Shown here: positions 61,901 to 64,000 of the stretch, one piece after another | How positions within the stretch are numbered: position 1 is the stretch's first letter | Layout of the letters: every line of letters starts with the position of its first letter | Source of the DNA: Mesodorylaimus sp. YZB2_4 | Taxonomy: Eukaryota; Nematoda; Enoplea; Dorylaimida; Dorylaimidae | DNA: 64,000 bases | Assembly: GCA_030248295.1 (NCBI GenBank) | Contig: JASANH010000913.1 | Span: 186,001 to 250,000, forward strand | Direction: 5' to 3' | Translations under genes and position numbers: made by a program | The notes under the pieces: generated by a model | Database searches by the model: none | The model's input: only the letters and a program-made list of their open reading frames with translations | What the model was told of the DNA's origin: nothing

Positions 61901-62053
61901 CTTGTAAGCAACTGAAAGCAGATTTCTTTCCTCGTTGCTCAATTCGGATCCAGTTTCGGTGACTTTTTTCATCGCCGCCGCCATATCATCATATCGTTCC
62001 GCTTGTTCGGCCAATTTTGCCCGCTGAACCAAATCTTCCTTATCGCCGGCCAT
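58965..62053 (-). CDS. YWHAZ: 14-3-3 protein, zeta-like
   Basis: 14-3-3 proteins are cytosolic dimers that bind phosphoserine/phosphothreonine motifs in signalling proteins. Five exons, 61754-62053, 59645-59768, 59419-59582, 59105-59200 and 58965-59039, join in frame to 252 aa. Hallmarks in order: [96 protein letters not shown] and [15 protein letters not shown]. The phosphopeptide-binding Lys/Arg/Tyr residues are present. The start with [10 protein letters not shown] and the short acidic Gly-rich tail resemble the zeta/beta group rather than epsilon. All splice sites are GT-AG. The first intron (2.0 kb) contains a SINE and a pair of 16-bp palindromes. Confidence 0.97.
60020..60115 (-). repeat. 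tRNA-derived SINE head in 14-3-3 intron 1
   Basis: The minus strand reads TGGCCCAGAGGGTTAAGG (box A-like) and GGGTTCGACTCC (box B), with CTGGGTGCGCAC between them, as in the plus-strand element at 38040. It ends next to the 16-bp palindrome at 60116. Confidence 0.65.
60116..60131. promoter_or_regulatory. 16-bp perfect palindrome GCTAATTGCAATTAGC, copy 1
   Basis: The sequence equals its reverse complement and contains two TAAT half-sites in opposite orientation with 4 bp between them, the arrangement bound by some homeodomain dimers. The same palindrome plus the following GGGG.GCTA recurs at 60910-60925 in the same intron. The regulatory role is inference. Confidence 0.5.
60910..60925. promoter_or_regulatory. 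16-bp perfect palindrome GCTAATTGCAATTAGC, copy 2
   Basis: Identical to the copy at 60116-60131, 794 bp away, and again followed by GGGGTGCTA (GGGGCGCTA at copy 1). Both are inside the first intron of the 14-3-3 gene. A decayed transposon end is the alternative explanation. Confidence 0.5.
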
Positions 62054-63632
62054 TCTTATTCTTTGCGAAATTGGATATTGTTTTCTTTGAGTTTGATTTG
62101 TTGATGAAAATAAATTGCTCCGACTGACAACCGAGTGATATTGACACGGGAGAAATTCAAAGTAGCTACGTTGAAAAGTATCGAATTGTAAGCTTCTGAG
62201 GAGGCGACTAAAATAGACAAGACTGGTGCTAATGCCCCAGATAAGCAACACAGACAAAACACCGCGCACGCCTATGATCGAAAGACCTACTGTACATATC
62301 TACAGGCCTAACCCGCCCATTCAAAACCCGAGTCTTTCATAGACTAAACACGAAATTTGCAAAATGAGCAAAAACTTATGCAATTATAAGTTTGAAAAAG
62401 GAAATTCTTCGGATTATACGTCCCATCCAAAACTCGAGCGTTTGCAGAAGAGAGCACCATGTTCCGGGTCTTTCCCACAATCAGCGAAAGGTGAAAAGTG
62501 AAAAGCAAAGATCTTTCAGCTTCCCTTTTTCTTTCTTGCAAACAAGGCGACAAAGATAAACGAACGAAAGGCCCGCCCGGTTTCGCCGTCGAGGTTATCG
62601 GCCCGTTTGAAGCAGTTTCTAGAAATTCCATCATCCAACATTCTTCTCCCAACAGACCTACCTTCAACCAGTCTAGTCAGACAGGGGGAGCCAGTCATCG
62701 CCCGCCCCGCCACTCCTTCCCGCCTCGTCGCATCCCTCTGCTTGGCGCGCGCACAAAAAGGGGCCGTCTCCATAAGTGCATGTTGCTTGTTTGATACCTT
62801 GCCTGAGCATCAAACTTTATGCGGGAATACAAATTTGAATCTGGTATTAGGTTTCTTAATGCTTTTAGCTGACGTCACCAAGTATTGATAGCTAGGCGTT
62901 TTTTGAAATCTAAAAGCCACAAAATCGAAATCAAGTGTGACCGCAGCAACATGGAATAAACAAATTACTGTACTTGTGCCAGAAGAGGAGATTCCTCACT
63001 TGTTAGCATTATTAGCCAGTGAAAACGCAGACTAACAATATCGCTCCATTCGTAACATATATGGCAAAGTACATACCGAGGTACCTTAGCGCGATCTCAG
63101 CTGGAGAGTGATTTAGTGTTCTCATTGCCGGAGACTCGCGGTGGTCCATGAATTTAAATCCCCCTTTCACGTGTGCACATTAAACTAAGGAAATCTCACA
63201 TCAGAGCGATGGATCATCACAAAGGTTAAAAAAAAAGGCAAGAACAAAAGATTTATTATCCACCAGAGATTTGCCGAAGCGGGTAAAGCTGATGAAGGAA
63301 TGGAAGTCATGCCTCGACTATACGTAAATTACAGGACCTACAGAGCTCAAAGAGGTTTTGGAAATTTCTTGTGTCCAAGTTATATCGTACTTGGCGACGG
63401 TCCTCAAAAATTAATTTAGATTTTTTTCAAACTTCTGACTACATGACTGATTGCAATTACATATCCTCCTCCCTGCTCAAAATTTATGTCGTGTCTCGCT
63501 AAGAATAAATTTTCATTGTCTACGAACAAGTTGACTTTTTATTCACGTGACTTCATCAATTTTAAAGTACATTTCACGGCGACAGTTACAAGACGAGCCT
63601 GCTTCAAGATGGCTTATTGCCCCTTGCGTCCG
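62054..63632. other. Intergenic; 14-3-3 promoter side and 3' flank of the glycine-rich gene
   Basis: The left part is the 5' flank and probable untranslated leader of 14-3-3. No other exon is supported. Overlapping open frames near 62500-62790 on both strands are not convincing. Confidence 0.45.
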
Positions 63633-64000
63633 CTAGACTTTATTCTCAATGTCACCTTTCGGTTGTCCAAGACCACCTAGCCTATTTTCGTTTTCACTTC
63701 CTCCCTTTCCATTGCCATTGGCCTCTCGTGGGAAGCCTCCGAGAGCGACTACAAAGCTGCCACTAGGTGGACCACTGGAGCCCCGGTTTCCGCCCATGAA
63801 GCTGCCATGGCCACTAGGGAAGCCACCAGATCCACCGTTGTTGCCAAGGAAGTCACCAGGCCCGCTGTTGCCGCCTGGGAAGCCGCCGTTACTACCAGGA
63901 AAGCCTCCAGATCCGCCATTGCCGCCAGATCCGCCGCTGCCGCCTGGGAAGCCGCCATTACCGCCTGGAAAACCACTAGAGCCGCCATTGCCGCCTGGGA
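63633..64000 (-). CDS. Glycine-rich GFPGG-repeat protein, C-terminal part
   Basis: On the minus strand a frame with no start in the window runs from the right edge to a TAG at 63633-63635. It encodes repeats of the type GGFPGGN/S-GGSGG, then a less regular Gly/Ser region (GNRGSSGPPSGS) and a charged end (GGLGQPKGDIENKV). About 122 residues are visible. Gly is near 45% in the repeat part. Such sequences occur in secreted cuticle, shell or glue proteins and also in RNA-binding proteins. No RNA-binding domain or signal peptide can be seen because the N-terminus is outside the window. Confidence 0.75.
   Translation of the reverse strand, partial: PGGNGGSSGFPGGNGGFPGGSGGSGGNGGSGGFPGSNGGFPGGNSGPGDFLGNNGGSGGFPSGHGSFMGGNRGSSGPPSGSFVVALGGFPREANGNGKGGSENENRLGGLGQPKGDIENKV

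Overview
The window looks like nuclear DNA of an invertebrate metazoan. The genes are split by spliceosomal introns with GTAAG-type donors and T-rich acceptors that mostly end in TTTTAG or TTTCAG. The shortest introns are about 50 nt, while several exceed 1-6 kb. Gene density is low, and the spaces between exons hold SINE-like, MITE, Tc1 and satellite DNA. I cannot name the species; the gene set and the intron style only support 'invertebrate animal'. Exon maps were worked out by hand from splice signals, reading-frame phase and remembered family features. No alignment or database search was run.

Left part (1-21 kb): a long minus-strand gene for a Dbl-family RhoGEF of the MCF2L/DBS type. A serine-rich N-terminal exon lies near 18 kb, three pieces of the Sec14 (CRAL-TRIO) domain at 11.5, 7.1 and 5.1 kb, and two spectrin-repeat exons at 3.0 and 2.3 kb. 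The DH-PH catalytic part should lie beyond the left edge. Its introns hold GATAAG-motif clusters, a 29-bp minisatellite, tRNA-like SINE pieces and a perfect 37-bp palindrome. At 21.7-24.2 kb there is a 41-bp satellite of about 60 units with visible higher-order structure, followed by a MITE and the first copy of a dispersed repeat.

Middle (26-31.5 kb): three compact genes. They are an unrecognised two-exon gene (+), MRTO4 ribosome-assembly factor (+, six exons) and the mitochondrial rhomboid protease PARL (-, eight exons). MRTO4 and PARL converge tail to tail.

31.5-46 kb: the most unusual region. On the minus strand there is a lineage-specific array of small secreted cysteine-rich peptide genes. 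Type I genes have a signal-peptide exon, one phase-1 intron and a terminal exon ending in a CCC-Tyr motif, followed by AATAAA. Two copies look intact (32.2-32.7 and 42.0-43.7 kb) and one looks broken (37.6-39.0 kb). Between them lie related type II terminal-exon copies, several carrying a downstream Cys-Asn-Cys...Glu-Asn-Glu-Cys-Phe tail. The array is interrupted by a decayed Tc1 transposon and by a second copy of the dispersed repeat.

Right part (49.5-64 kb): the bifunctional mRNA capping enzyme (-, fourteen exons, complete), a complete 14-3-3 zeta-like gene (-, five exons), and the C-terminal part of a glycine-rich protein running off the right edge. The recognised genes are unrelated housekeeping or signalling genes and form no obvious pathway together.
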